A stretch of 64,000 bases of DNA from Aphelocoma coerulescens (Eukaryota > Chordata > Aves > Passeriformes > Corvidae), in assembly GCF_041296385.1 (NCBI RefSeq), contig NW_027184064.1:434001-498000 (forward strand). Reading direction: 5' to 3'. The translations under genes and the position numbers were made by a program. Each line of letters starts with the position of its first letter. Within the stretch, counting starts at the first letter, position 1. The notes beneath the pieces are model-generated. The model saw nothing but the letters and a program-made list of their open reading frames with translations, did not search any database and was not told where the DNA came from. This document shows positions 50,066 through 59,631 of this stretch, piece by piece.

Positions 50066-50557
50066 GACCGCGTCCACAAACCCGCGACTCAGTGCGAAAC
50101 ACAAACCGCATCCAAAGCGAAAACCCCGCGTCTCTGCGCGAAACTATTACCCGCGGATAACCCACGAACCCACGTCCAGCGCGGACCCGCGACTCAGCGC
50201 GGAAACAAAAACCGCGGACAAACCGCGAACCGCAAACCACGAACTAAAAACCGAAAACCCGCGGACTACTCTGATACCACCCGCGCCTCTGCGCGCCCCA
50301 AGTATCAGGGTACTGCAGCGTCCAGGCAAGCCTTTAGCAGCCAAGCGGCGAACCACCGATGTTAAGGTGGCCCAGGCTAGAGGTCGGCCGACCCTCCACA
50401 CCCGCCGGCGCTGCCCCGGCACCGCATTAGGCTCCCGCCAGGTCAAAGGGAGTAAAATACCAGTCCCAGTACAAATTCCGAGTTCCGTGTTCAGGTCCCG
50501 TACTCCGCGTTCCAGGTTCCGAAGTTGGTGTTCCAAGTTTGATGTTCCAAGTTCGGT
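50066..50557 (-). other. CpG-dense leader of the nested provirus
   Basis: Lies between the primer-binding site and the gag ATG. Very rich in CpG, with repeated elements such as CCGCGACTCAG (50080s and 50180s) and AACCGCG. Leaders usually hold the dimerisation and packaging signals, but I cannot point to one. The plus strand is open for 173 codons here only because of base composition. Confidence 0.6.
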
Positions 50558-50575
50558 GTCCCTGTTCAGGCGCCA
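50558..50575 (-). other. Primer-binding site, Lys3-like
   Basis: Minus-strand TGGCGCCTGAACAGGGAC, two bases inside the 5' LTR. It differs at one position from the tRNA-Lys3 complement I know from other retroviruses. It fixes the orientation and 5' end of the element. Confidence 0.85.
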
Positions 50576-50577
50576 GA

Positions 50578-50837
50578 TGTCGTAAGCTGCGGCGGGACGG
50601 GGAGCTCGGATCCCCAGCGGGGGGAGAAGATCAGACCCCAGCCAATATGGTTGAAAAATACACTCCGATTTATTAGCAGTCTAAAGGCACTTATATAGTA
50701 TACCAGCTTGTTAGCTCCTAAGTGGCTTACTTATCAGGACATATTTCTATTTCTACACAATCAGACTACATTGGCAGTCTTCCACAGTCTTGTTATGTTC
50801 AAAAGAATGTTGTCCTTGCCTCCCCATCGCACCTGCA
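50578..50837 (-). repeat. 5' LTR of the nested provirus, U3-truncated
   Basis: Covers TGTCGTAAGC to CACCTGCA, 260 bp, matching 47740-47999 with only a few differences. The last 156 bp of U3 present in the 3' LTR are absent. Its outer end is directly followed by the GCTATC target duplication. TATATAAG and AATAAA (50669-50674) are retained on the minus strand. Confidence 0.85.
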
Positions 50838-50838
50838 G

Positions 50839-51827
50839 CTATCCTTGGGTGAGCTGTGTGACCTGCAGAGGGAATTCACCCACCAGGCGAACAAGTCCAT
50901 CCTGACCTGGCTGCTGCGCATCTGGGACCCTATAGCCAATGACACCATTCTGGACGGAAGTGAGGCCGGCAACTGGGATCTCTGTCCCGGGATGTGGTCA
51001 TTGACCAGGGGATTGGGAGAGAACCCAAGAAACTCTCAGTCTCTGGCGGCGACTGCTTACAAGTGTAAGGGACAGGTACCTTTGTAAAGAAGACCTCCAG
51101 GTACACCAAGGAAAATGGAGCACAATGGAACAAGGTATCCGGTGCCTGAGGAAATTGGCTGTGCTGGAGATCATTTTCTCAGAAGACGAGAGATTTCCTA
51201 AGAGCCCAGTGCACGTCACAGATGTGGTTGAGGTTCTCACGCCTTGGACCAGAGATGTACTCCCGTTACCTGGCAATGCTGCAATGGAGGGAAGGTGAGG
51301 ACAGGGTGGGCGTCTTGGTCAACAAACTAAGGATTTACGAGGACACTGTCACAGCCCCGTTTTGCACCCATATCTAGTCCATAAAAACAAGGCTGGCTGA
51401 GCAAGTCCGGAGCTTGATTGAAGAAGGCCATCAGAAACTGGAAAAGGAACTTAAGGAAGAGATTTACCAGATCTTGCCAGAACCAACAAGAGTCTCTGCC
51501 ATTAGGAGCCGGCGTCCACCAGCCAGGGAGAGAAGATGCACCCCACGAGGTAATCTCTGGTTTTTCCTTGAGGAACATGGAGAAGACATGAGTAAGTGGG
51601 ATGAAAAACCCACCTCCTCCTTAGTAGCCTGGGTACGTGAACTAAAAAGAGGGGCAACTACCACAAGAAGCACGTCTAGAGTCAACACTGCTCTGGTCTC
51701 TCGTGCACAGAAGTCCACATGGTATAGGAATAATAATATGACCGATCCTCTTGAAGGGACCTCAGAAGCATGTTCACTGGAGTGTGCCATGACCAGGAAT
51801 AGAGGGGCCCTGCCTCTAGCCAGGTAG
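50839..51827 (+). pseudogene. ERV-L gag, C-terminal part, frameshifted
   Basis: Continues the gag frame from 50839 (LSLGELCDLQREF, then SILTWLLRIWDP) and changes frame several times: near 50970, between 51090 and 51400, and afterwards open from 51414 to 51827 (IEEGHQKLEKELKEEIYQIL). The latter is a charged helical segment followed by an Arg-rich stretch (SAIRSRRPPARERRC), plausibly the end of capsid and a basic nucleocapsid-like tail without Cys-His zinc knuckles. Gag forms the particle shell. This copy cannot make a full-length product. Confidence 0.7.
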
Positions 51828-51889
51828 AGGAAAGGGGCAATCGGGTCTTTTGGACTGTGTGCATCTGATGGTCTGGCACGTCTGACCCA

Positions 51890-52135
51890 CAAAAATACAT
51901 GGTTTTGGTTGACACTGGCGCTCAATGTACTCTGATGCTATCAAGGTATGTGGGAGCAGAACCCATTTCTATTTCTGGGGTAACAGGAGGATCCCAGCAG
52001 CTGACTGTACTGGAAGCTGAAGTGAGTTTAACTGGGAATGAGTGGCAGAAACACCCCATTGTGACTGGCCCAGAGGCCCCATGCAGCCTCAGCATAGACT
52101 GTCTCAGAAATGGGTATTTCAAAGACCCAAAAGGA
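51890..52135 (+). pseudogene. ERV-L protease remnant
   Basis: The frame from about 51890 encodes MVLVDTGAQCTLM, containing the Asp-Thr-Gly active site of retroviral aspartic proteases. Downstream it reads ITVTGG-like sequence (ISGVTGGSQQ) and then PCSLSIDCLRNGYF, a position like the protease C-terminal ILGxD/R region. It lies between gag and RT as expected. The flanking frames are shifted, so it is not part of an intact gag-pro-pol. Confidence 0.75.
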
Positions 52136-53640
52136 CTTCTGTTGGGCTTTTGGGATAGCTGCTGTAGAGACAGAAGACATCAGACAACTGAGTACCTTGC
52201 CTGGCCTCTCAGATGACCCCTCTGCCGTGGGACTGCTAAGAGTTGAAGAACAAGTGCCAGTCGCCAGAGCAACAGTGCATCGTCGGCAGTACCACACCGA
52301 CAGAGACTCTGTGGTTCCCTTCCATGAGATGATTCGTAAACTGGAGAGCCAAGGGGTGGTCAGCAAGGCCCATTCACCTTTCAACAGCTCTATATGGCCA
52401 GTGCATAAGTCCAGTGGAGAATGGACACTGACAGTGGATTACTGTGGCCTGAATGAGGCCATTGAGCGCTGCCGTGCCGGACATGTTGGAACTTCAGTAC
52501 GAGCTGGAGTCCAAAGCAGTGAAGTGGTATTCCACTATTGACATTGCCAATGCCTTCTTCTCCATTCCTTTGGCAGCAGAGTGCAGGTCCCAGTTTGCCT
52601 TCACCTGGAGGGGTGTGCCGTATACCTGGAACCGACTGCCCCGGGGGGGAAGCACAGTCCTACCATTTGCCATGGACTGATCCAGACAGCACTGGAAAAG
52701 GGTGAGGCTCCAGAACATCTGCAGTACATTGATGACATCATTGTGTGGGGGAACACGGCAACAGAAGTATTTGAAAAAGGAGAGAAGATCATCTAGATTC
52801 TCCTGGAAGCTGGTTTTGCCATCAAAAAAAGCAAAGTCAAGGGACCTGCTCAAGAGATCCAGTTCCTGGGAGTAAAGTGGCAAGATGGACAGTGTCAGAT
52901 TCCCACCGAGATTGTCAATAAGATCACAGCAATGTCTCCACTGACCAACAAGAAGGAAACATAAGCTTTCCTAGGTGCCATAGGCTTTTAGAGAATGCAC
53001 ATTCCCGAGTACAGCCAGATCATGAGCCCTTTCCACTTGGTTACCTGCAAGAAGAACGATTTGCACTGGGGCCCTGAACAGCAGCAAGCCTTCACCCAGA
53101 TTAAGCAGGAGATCGCTCATGCAGTACCCCTTGGCCCAGTCAGGACGGGACCAGAGGTGAAGAATGTGCTCTATTCTGCAGCCGGGAGCCATGGTCTGTC
53201 CTGGAGCCTTTGGCAGAAGGTGCCTGGTGAGACTCTGGGTTGACCACTAGGATTCTGGAGCCGAAGCTACAGAGGGTCTGAAGCCAGCTACACTCCCACA
53301 GAGAAGGAAATCTTGGCCACCTATGAAGGAGTTCAAACCACCTCAGAGGTAATGGGCACTGAAGCACAGTTGCTTCTGGCACCCTGACTACCAGTGCTGG
53401 GTTGGATGTTCAAGGGAAAGGTTCCTTCCACACATCATGCCACCGACACCACATGGAGCAAATGGATTGCTGTCATCACACAGCGTGCCCGTATTAGAAA
53501 CCCGAATTGCCCTGTGATTCTGGAAATCATAACAATCTGCCCTGGAAGGTGAGACTTTTGGATTATCTTCTGAAGAAGAGGAAGAGCAAGTGACCCGTGC
53601 CGAGGAAGCCCCACCATATAATGAGCTACCGGAGACTGAA
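52110..53640 (+). pseudogene. ERV-L reverse transcriptase remnant
   Basis: RT blocks appear in order but in three frames: VVPFHEMIRKLESQGVV and WPVHKSSGEWTLTVDY (about 52310-52445), STIDIANAFFSIPLA (about 52530-52575), and the catalytic QYIDDIIVWG (about 52720-52755). The thumb/connection follows, with QEIQFLGVKWQDG at about 52855. Frameshifts lie near 52470 and 52640, and stops lie near 52796 and 52963. The enzyme copied RNA into DNA for the element; this copy is dead. Confidence 0.85.
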
Positions 53641-54963
53641 AGACAATATGCCCTCTTCACTGATGGTTCCTGCCTAATTGTAGGCGCTAACTGGAAGTGG
53701 AAAGCTGCAGTATGGAGCCCCACATGACGAGTTGCACAAGCTACCGAGGGACAAGGTGGATCGAGTCAGGTTGCAGAGCTTAAAGCCATCCAGCTGGCTT
53801 TGGATATTGCTGAAAGAGAGAAGTGGCCGAGGCTCTACACCAACTTGTGGATGGTAGCTAATGCTCTGTGGGGATGGCTGGATTGCTGGAGAAAGGCCAA
53901 CTGGCAGCACAGAGGGAAACCCATCTGGGCCACTGAGATTTGGCAGGACATCGCTGCCCGAGTAGAGAAGCTGACCGTGAAGGTTCAACACGTGTATGCT
54001 CACGTACCCAAGAGTCGGGCTAATGAAGAACATCGCAACAACAAGCAGGTGAACCGAGCTGCCAAGGTGAAAGTATCTCAGATGGATCTGGACTGGCATC
54101 ACAAGGGAGAATTATTCCTAGCTCGTTGGGCCCATGATGCCTCTGGTCATCAGGGGAGAGATGCAACATACCGATGGGCCCGTTACCGAGGGGTGGACCT
54201 TACTATGGACAGCATCTCACAGGTCATCCACAGTTGTGAGACCTGTGCTGCAATCAAACAGGCCAAGCGGGTGAAGCCTCTGTGGTATGGTGGACAATGG
54301 TCAAAGTATAGGTATGGGGAAGCCTGGCAAGTTGATTACATCACCCTTCCCCAAACCCGCCAAGGCAAGCGCTACATGTTGACCATGGTGGAAGCAACCA
54401 CTGGATGGCTGGAGACCTACCCTGTGCCTCATGCTACAGCCCGGAACACCATCCTGGGCCTGGAAAAGCAAGTCCTGTGGAGACATGGCACCCCCGACAG
54501 GATCGAGTCAGACAACGGGACTCATTTTAAGAACAGCCTCATCAACACCTGGGCCAGAGAACACGGTATCGAATGGGTATATCATATCCCTTACCATGCA
54601 CCAGCTGCTGGGAAAGTGGAATGCTGCAATGGACTACTTAAAACCACCCTGAAGGCATTTGGTGTGGAGACCTTCAAAAATTGGGAAGTGAACTTAGCGA
54701 AGGCCACCTGGATGGTCAATACCCGAGGGTCCATCAATTGAGCTAGTCCCGCCGAATCTGAACCCTTGCACACAGTGGATGGAGATAAAATACCTCTCAT
54801 GTGTACCACAGGTATTTTAGGAAAGACTGTTTGGATTAATCCCACCTCAGGCAAAGGCAAACCCATCCGTGGGATTGTCTTTGCTCAAGGACCTGGTTGC
54901 ACTTGGTGGGTAATGCAGAAAGATGGGGAAACCCGTTGTGTACCACAAGGAGACCTATCTTAG
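53641..54963 (+). pseudogene. ERV-L RNase H and integrase
   Basis: LFTDGSC near 53655 marks the RNase H start. A 313-codon open frame at 53800-54741 then covers the end of RNase H and nearly all of integrase. In this frame the zinc-binding residues are H112, H117, C146 and C149, and the catalytic triad D179 (VDYITLP), D238 (ESDNGTHF) and E274 are all present. RNase H looks dead: YTNL replaces the usual TDS motif at residues 13-16, and the expected last Asp is Asn (KQVNRAAK). An in-frame TGA at 54739-54741 precedes a further 73 codons of integrase C-terminus (WINP, GCTWWVMQ) ending at 54961-54963. Confidence 0.85.
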
Positions 54964-55012
54964 GTGAGAACTGTGTGTAGGGTTTCATTGTACATATATA
55001 TATGTGTGTGTG

Positions 55013-55444
55013 TGAGTTAGAAGCTGCGCGGGACGTGGAGCCCGGATCCCAGCGGGGGGAGAGAGACACAGTCCAAAACCAATATGGTTGATAAATGAAC
55101 TCTGTTTATTAGCAGTCCAAAGGCACTTATATAGTATACCAGCTTGTTAGCTCCTAAGTGGCTTAACTTATCAAGACACATTTCTATTTCTACATAATTG
55201 GATTTACATTGGCAAGTCTCCACAGCCTTGTTATGATCAAAAGAATTTTGTGCTCATCTCCCTCGTTTCACTCCCGGATAGCACAGCTGCAAGTTTTTCA
55301 CTCCCTCTTTTTTCTCAGGCTGTTTGTTTTCCTTCACACAGGGACTTTCCCATGGAAAGTGTCTCTCACACACAAGCCTAAAAACTTCCAGCCCTATTGC
55401 TTGCACAGTTCTTTTATTGATCCCAATAATTCTATTTCCCAACG
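55013..55444 (-). mobile_element. Solo LTR, same family as the nested class II provirus
   Basis: About 432 bp aligning along its full length with 47740-48155, including the TATATAAG box, the AATAAA region and the U3 end (TTCTATTTCCCAAC). It lies in the ERV-L between integrase and the 3' LTR, with GT repeats on both sides (TGTGTGTG), so the target duplication is hidden in the microsatellite and the ends are uncertain by several bases. Minus orientation, as for the other copy. It is more diverged than the pair at 47740-50837, so it is a separate event. Confidence 0.8.
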
Positions 55445-55519
55445 TGTGTGTGTGTGTGGAGCTTAAGGAAGGTATTGATTTTGGATGATGTAGATGGTAA
55501 TAGAATAAGGGGTGGATAA

Positions 55520-56086
55520 TGTCCTGGGTTGCAGTGTATTCTATTAGCATCCTCATGAGCTGTTGAAACCAGGTGGGGCAGTGTTTCCTTGCATCCTTCC
55601 TTTCGGACTATCTTCTGCTAATTGGCCCATCAATGCCCTGCTGCATGACTCAGAGATAACTCCCTCCGGACTATCTTCTGTTAATGAGCCCATCAGCGTC
55701 TTGCCTTGTGACTCATCATCCCATCGGGAGATGCTCCACCCAGAGGGAAGAACCAAGCATTCCATCCTGGATATAATCTGAGATTCTGAACACCAGAGGC
55801 AACTTTTCCACTGGATTCTCAGAGGACAGGAGCTACATAATCACCACTAGACCTTCCGTGGAAGAGCAGACCCCTCTACAGGATCACTGCTTTGACAGAA
55901 CCACATCCATCACTTCAGGAGGACTGCAGCCACCATTTTTATTGGACTGCCACCACCACCCTGACTAACAGGGTGTCAGGTTGTATCCTGACTCTGTCAG
56001 TTTAACCCAGTGTTTTCTGCCTTTATTTTTTTTTCTTTTATTTCCCTTGTTATTCTGACTTGGTGCCTTCAACTAGTTTGTTTTCA
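55520..56086 (+). repeat. 3' LTR of the ERV-L provirus
   Basis: TGTCCTGGGTTGCAG to GTTTTCA, a direct copy of 46346-46915. It is preceded by a short purine-rich stretch (AATAAGGGGTGGATAA, 55504-55519) in the polypurine-tract position. Confidence 0.85.
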
Positions 56087-58835
56087 AACTAATACATTGG
56101 ATAACAGCACCCACTTCTACCAAAGAAATTAATTTGTAGAAGATTGCTAGTAAATGCAACTCAAACTGGCTTCTTAGCTTTAACCCTTGTTATTGTGGTT
56201 GGTATGCCAAATATACCTAGTATTTCCCCTGCTTTCTGCTGTTTACCTTGGCTGTAAGACAGTACTTGCTATCAGGGAATGGGAGAAATTTGCAGTTTCC
56301 CGTTAGCAGGAAGCAATAAGCAGCAAGGATGAGACGTTGTACCTCTTGTGTTGGAATAGTACGCAGGTAAAAATCTCCTTTTATGATTGCTTTTGCCAAA
56401 TAATGATATTTTCCTTCCTTTCTTTTCTCTCCTTTAATGCTGCTTTTTTCCCCAAAAGTAGGATTGCTTCTTCCTATGTGCTTTTTTTCTTGCTCTAGGC
56501 AGAGGCTGCGTGTAAATGCCCTACTAACCCAAGGGACAGGTACTCTTTCTGCATCTGCCTTCATGTTTCCTGGCACTGTGGCAGCTTTCTTGGTTCTTCA
56601 CTCCTGCTCTAGTAGCAACTCTTTGTACCACCTGCTGAGGAAATGTTTTTTTTACCCAGCTCCAAACAAAGCCCTGAAGTGACAGCAAGCAAGGGAGGGT
56701 TTGGCTTTTCCACCCTGTACTTCTATTGAGAAATCTGTCCATCGGGTTTTTGTTGCAGATTCCTTGTGAGCGCTGTTCCAGGCATTGTGATAATGACTGT
56801 ATTGCAAGGGGCGATGCACTCCAGCTTGGGAAAGACCAGAAGGGGCATACCAAAAGGAGCCGTTTGGGTGGAAACTCAGTGTGCAAGTGCAGTGCTCTTG
56901 CTCTGTGGCTCCTTGGCTCGAAAATAATACAAAATTAAGTTATCAGGAAACTCCACTCACTGTTAATAAGAAAATGATACTTCATGTATTCTCTGGATTT
57001 CATTTCTTCCTTGAAAGTATTTTTCAAAAAATAAAAAATACCATCTCTCCTTTCATCAGAACTTACAAGTAGATGTGTTACTCTGCCTCCTTGTTAGCTT
57101 TTCTTTTAAAAGAGCTTCTCTTGACAATACAAAGCCAGATGCCCAAGTGATGGGCGGGGCTAGGAGGTGCATAGAGTACAGAAGGACTTGTGTTTCTCCT
57201 GTAGAGATGTACTGTGAACTTTGAGATTCTCATAGTTTCCTCTTGCAGTCCACTGCCAGCTTAGGTGGATTTTGAAGTCTTGATGCAAGAAGTAGCAGTA
57301 GAGGAGCATTGCAGGGTGGAAAGGGAGGAACAAGGAATAAGCAGAACCACCTACATGTTTTAAAGATTAATGTTGCTTGGTTTTGCTTTACTTCTTTTGG
57401 GTGGGAGCTCAGTGCAGCACAGGAAATATCAGAGTTTATATTTGGAGAACACATCACAGAGTTTAAATGTGGCAAAGCTCCGACAGTAGGTTGCTTTTTT
57501 GAAAGGAAATGGAAGATACTTAAATGCTGCTTTCGAGCTTCCTTGACTTCAGTTAAACTCTGACCCTGAACTCATAGGAAATGGTCCTGGAAGCACAACT
57601 GCACATTTTCTTGTGTTCAGCGTGAGCTGGTAGCTTCTCTTGGTAGCTTTTTGTTTTGTTTGTTTTGTTGGTTGGTTGGGTTTTTTTTTGTTGTTGGTTT
57701 TTTGTTGGTTTTTTTGTTTGTTTTGTTTTTTTAATACCACAAAATGAAACTTTCTTGGGTGAAATGAAGTGCTGTTTGGAGAAGTACAATTTATTAGTGG
57801 TTTCTTTTAATATCAAACTAGTTAGTATGCTGCTGTATGGATTTTACATGTTACTGAGAAGTAAAACTGCATGGGCCTGATCTGCAAACAGATGCCAAGT
57901 GCAAGTGCTGCAGGTGCTAGAACAACAGGGCATTGATGTAAATTTGGATGGTTTACAGCTCTGTGTGCCAGAATCTTTAAGGTGTTGAGTGATCTAGGTG
58001 ACACTTCAGATCAAGCCACTGGTCAGTGAGTCCTGCTGCTGACACTGCAGCACCAGCTGTTTCAGAGGAATTTTGGGAAAACCCTGCTGTACTACACAAT
58101 TACTCAATAACTACCCCTGGGGAAAGTTTCATCCTAACAGCCCCTTATGGGTAGTTAGCTGAGTTCCCAAAGCAGGTAGGGACCACTGCTCCTGGATTTG
58201 CCTTTTGTTGTTTTATGGAAGGAGCTATGTTGCCCCCACCTACCATATTGAACTGCTGGGGTGGCACATTATTGTTGTAGAAAGGTGCTTTTGGAGGTCA
58301 GCTCCTGACTTCCTAACAGTGTTTGTAAAACCCATCTGGAGCCTGCCCTTTGACAGAGTGTACCTTCAGAGTTACATGAATATGCTGAGTAAGAAGTTAA
58401 TTTAGCTGTACTTCATTCCATGTTTAAAGGGAAAGAGTGTTCAGATGGAAGATATTGGTGTATGTTGTATTTTATTAGCAATTTTGAGCAGCTACCATGT
58501 GCAGAATTTTATGTCTAGTAATGAGGATACATTATATGAGTTCCTTGAATGACTGAAATTATTTCACCATCTGTGCTGAACTCACTGTCCAAAATGAATT
58601 GTAAAGCAGTTACAGCTGGCAAAAAATGTTTTTGTCTAATGCATGTTTTTTCCCCCACTTATGCATGTAACTGTTTGTTGGCTTTTTTATTTTCCCCCAA
58701 GACCAAACCACAGATATAATAAAATAAGTTTGGATCTGGATATTGTGAGGATGAATTAAACCTGGGAGTTTGGCGATCTAGTGCACTTTGTAATCAGCAG
58801 CTGGCTTGCTTTGCAATCTTTAGCTAGATGCCTAG
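56087..58835. other. APP intron 2, no recognised feature
   Basis: Ordinary intron between the two proviruses. A GTTTT/GGTT-rich simple tract covers about 57645-57735. No APP exon 3 could be found here. A splice-like TTTTTGTTGCAG at 56748-56759 precedes a frame with no resemblance to APP. Confidence 0.55.
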
Positions 58836-59587
58836 TGTGAGGAATGAGACAACTCTTTGTAGAAATTAAAACAATTTATTAAAACAGAAAAATTGAAAAA
58901 TTGCAAAAACTAACAAAATATAAAAATTTGGGATCCTAGTGGCTCAGGAGGTATGCCCCAGGAGCGCAGGGATTCAGGAGCTTCAGGCTTAAGGCAGCTC
59001 TGAACCCCAGGTAGAGAAAAAAAACTTGCAGTGCTAGGCTGGTCAAAAAGAAATATATATATTTCTAAAGGCCCCTGAAAAGGAGTAGGTTTCTCCAGCA
59101 CTGAACTTAGCAAGCTGGAGGGGAAGGGGAAATGAGAGAGAGGCGTGTCTGTCTCTTGCACCTTTATAGCTTTTGCTCCGCCCACAGTCCGCCCCTTTGG
59201 TTTAAGGTGATTGGTGTTTTCCCTTTGACAGATTACCTCTGTCAACCAATGGCTCCTCCTTGTCAGAGGGGTGGTATTAGTTGAGATAAGAGTCATGGAG
59301 CTTACGGGGGTATGGCTATGGGGGCTGGGCTGTTTGTTGCAACTGGGTTTTTTTTTTTAAAATCTGCCTTGAAACCAAGATACAAGTAAAACATAAAAAA
59401 ATACATCCAACACATCTTAAAACACTTGTAAAAGTATACAGTAAACATAGGAAGAGCATAAAAACTTGATCTGTGTACCTGGGCTGATGGGTTAATTTTA
59501 ACATACAATTTAAAAATATTAAGCTCAAATTAATTAAAGCACTTAATATGCAAAGACCAAGCACAAATAGGGATTTCATGTATGACA
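58836..59587 (-). repeat. 3' LTR of the class I provirus
   Basis: On the plus strand it begins TGTGAGGAATGAG at 58836 and ends TATGACA at 59587. The U3 start next to the polypurine tract is firm. The outer U5 end is inferred from the TG and from its distance to the poly(A) signal. Minus-strand signals: TATAAA at 59163-59168, CCAAT-like and GC-rich blocks upstream of it (59175-59260), and AATAAA at 58875-58880. Length about 752 bp. Confidence 0.75.
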
Positions 59588-59606
59588 AGTCCCCCCTTTT
59601 TCTCTT
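59588..59606 (-). other. Polypurine tract
   Basis: Minus-strand AAGAGAAAAAGGGGGGACT between the env stop (25 bp upstream) and the LTR U3 start. This is the classical plus-strand primer. Confidence 0.85.
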
Positions 59607-59631
59607 ATGCTCGCATCTTTGGTCTTTGCAT

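Larger units (their letters stand above)
47740..50837 (-). mobile_element. Class II provirus (Lys3-like PBS), internally deleted, nested in ERV-L gag
   Basis: Minus-strand provirus inserted into ERV-L gag with a perfect 6-bp target duplication, GCTATC, at 47734-47739 and 50838-50843. Parts in plus coordinates: 3' LTR 47740-48155, polypurine tract 48156-48174, internal non-coding region, broken gag start 49400-50065, CpG-rich leader 50066-50557, Lys-type primer-binding site 50558-50575, and 5' LTR 50578-50837. The internal region is only about 2.4 kb and has no pol or env, so most of the genome was lost, probably before integration since the target duplication is intact. The two LTRs agree very closely over their shared 260 bp, but the 5' LTR lacks the outer 156 bp of U3. 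Confidence 0.9.
46346..56086 (+). mobile_element. ERV-L (class III) provirus, broken, with two nested insertions
   Basis: Paired LTRs (46346-46915 and 55520-56086) share high identity with perhaps 15-20 differences by eye. A primer-binding site follows the left LTR. The interior reads, in order: membrane-segment frame, gag, protease, RT, RNase H and integrase, all in plus orientation (APP sense). Pol motifs (LVDTGAQ, YIDDIIVWG, and an integrase with D/D/E) fit the class III, spuma-related ERV-L group, and no env is present, as usual for ERV-L. Frames are broken by several frameshifts and stops. It is interrupted by a class II provirus at 47740-50837 and a solo LTR at 55013-55444. No matching target duplication is visible: the left flank is GTTGG and the right flank AACTA. 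Confidence 0.9.

Noticed and set aside
50064..50585. 173-codon plus-strand frame
   Set aside because: Covers the proviral leader, the primer-binding site and the LTR edge. The composition is low-complexity Arg/Pro/Thr from CpG-rich repeats.
56748..56938. Possible APP exon 3, because TTTTTGTTGCAG precedes an open frame
   Set aside because: The translation (IPCERCSRHCDNDCIARG) bears no resemblance to the APP sequence that follows ...YCQE, and no matching donor was seen.
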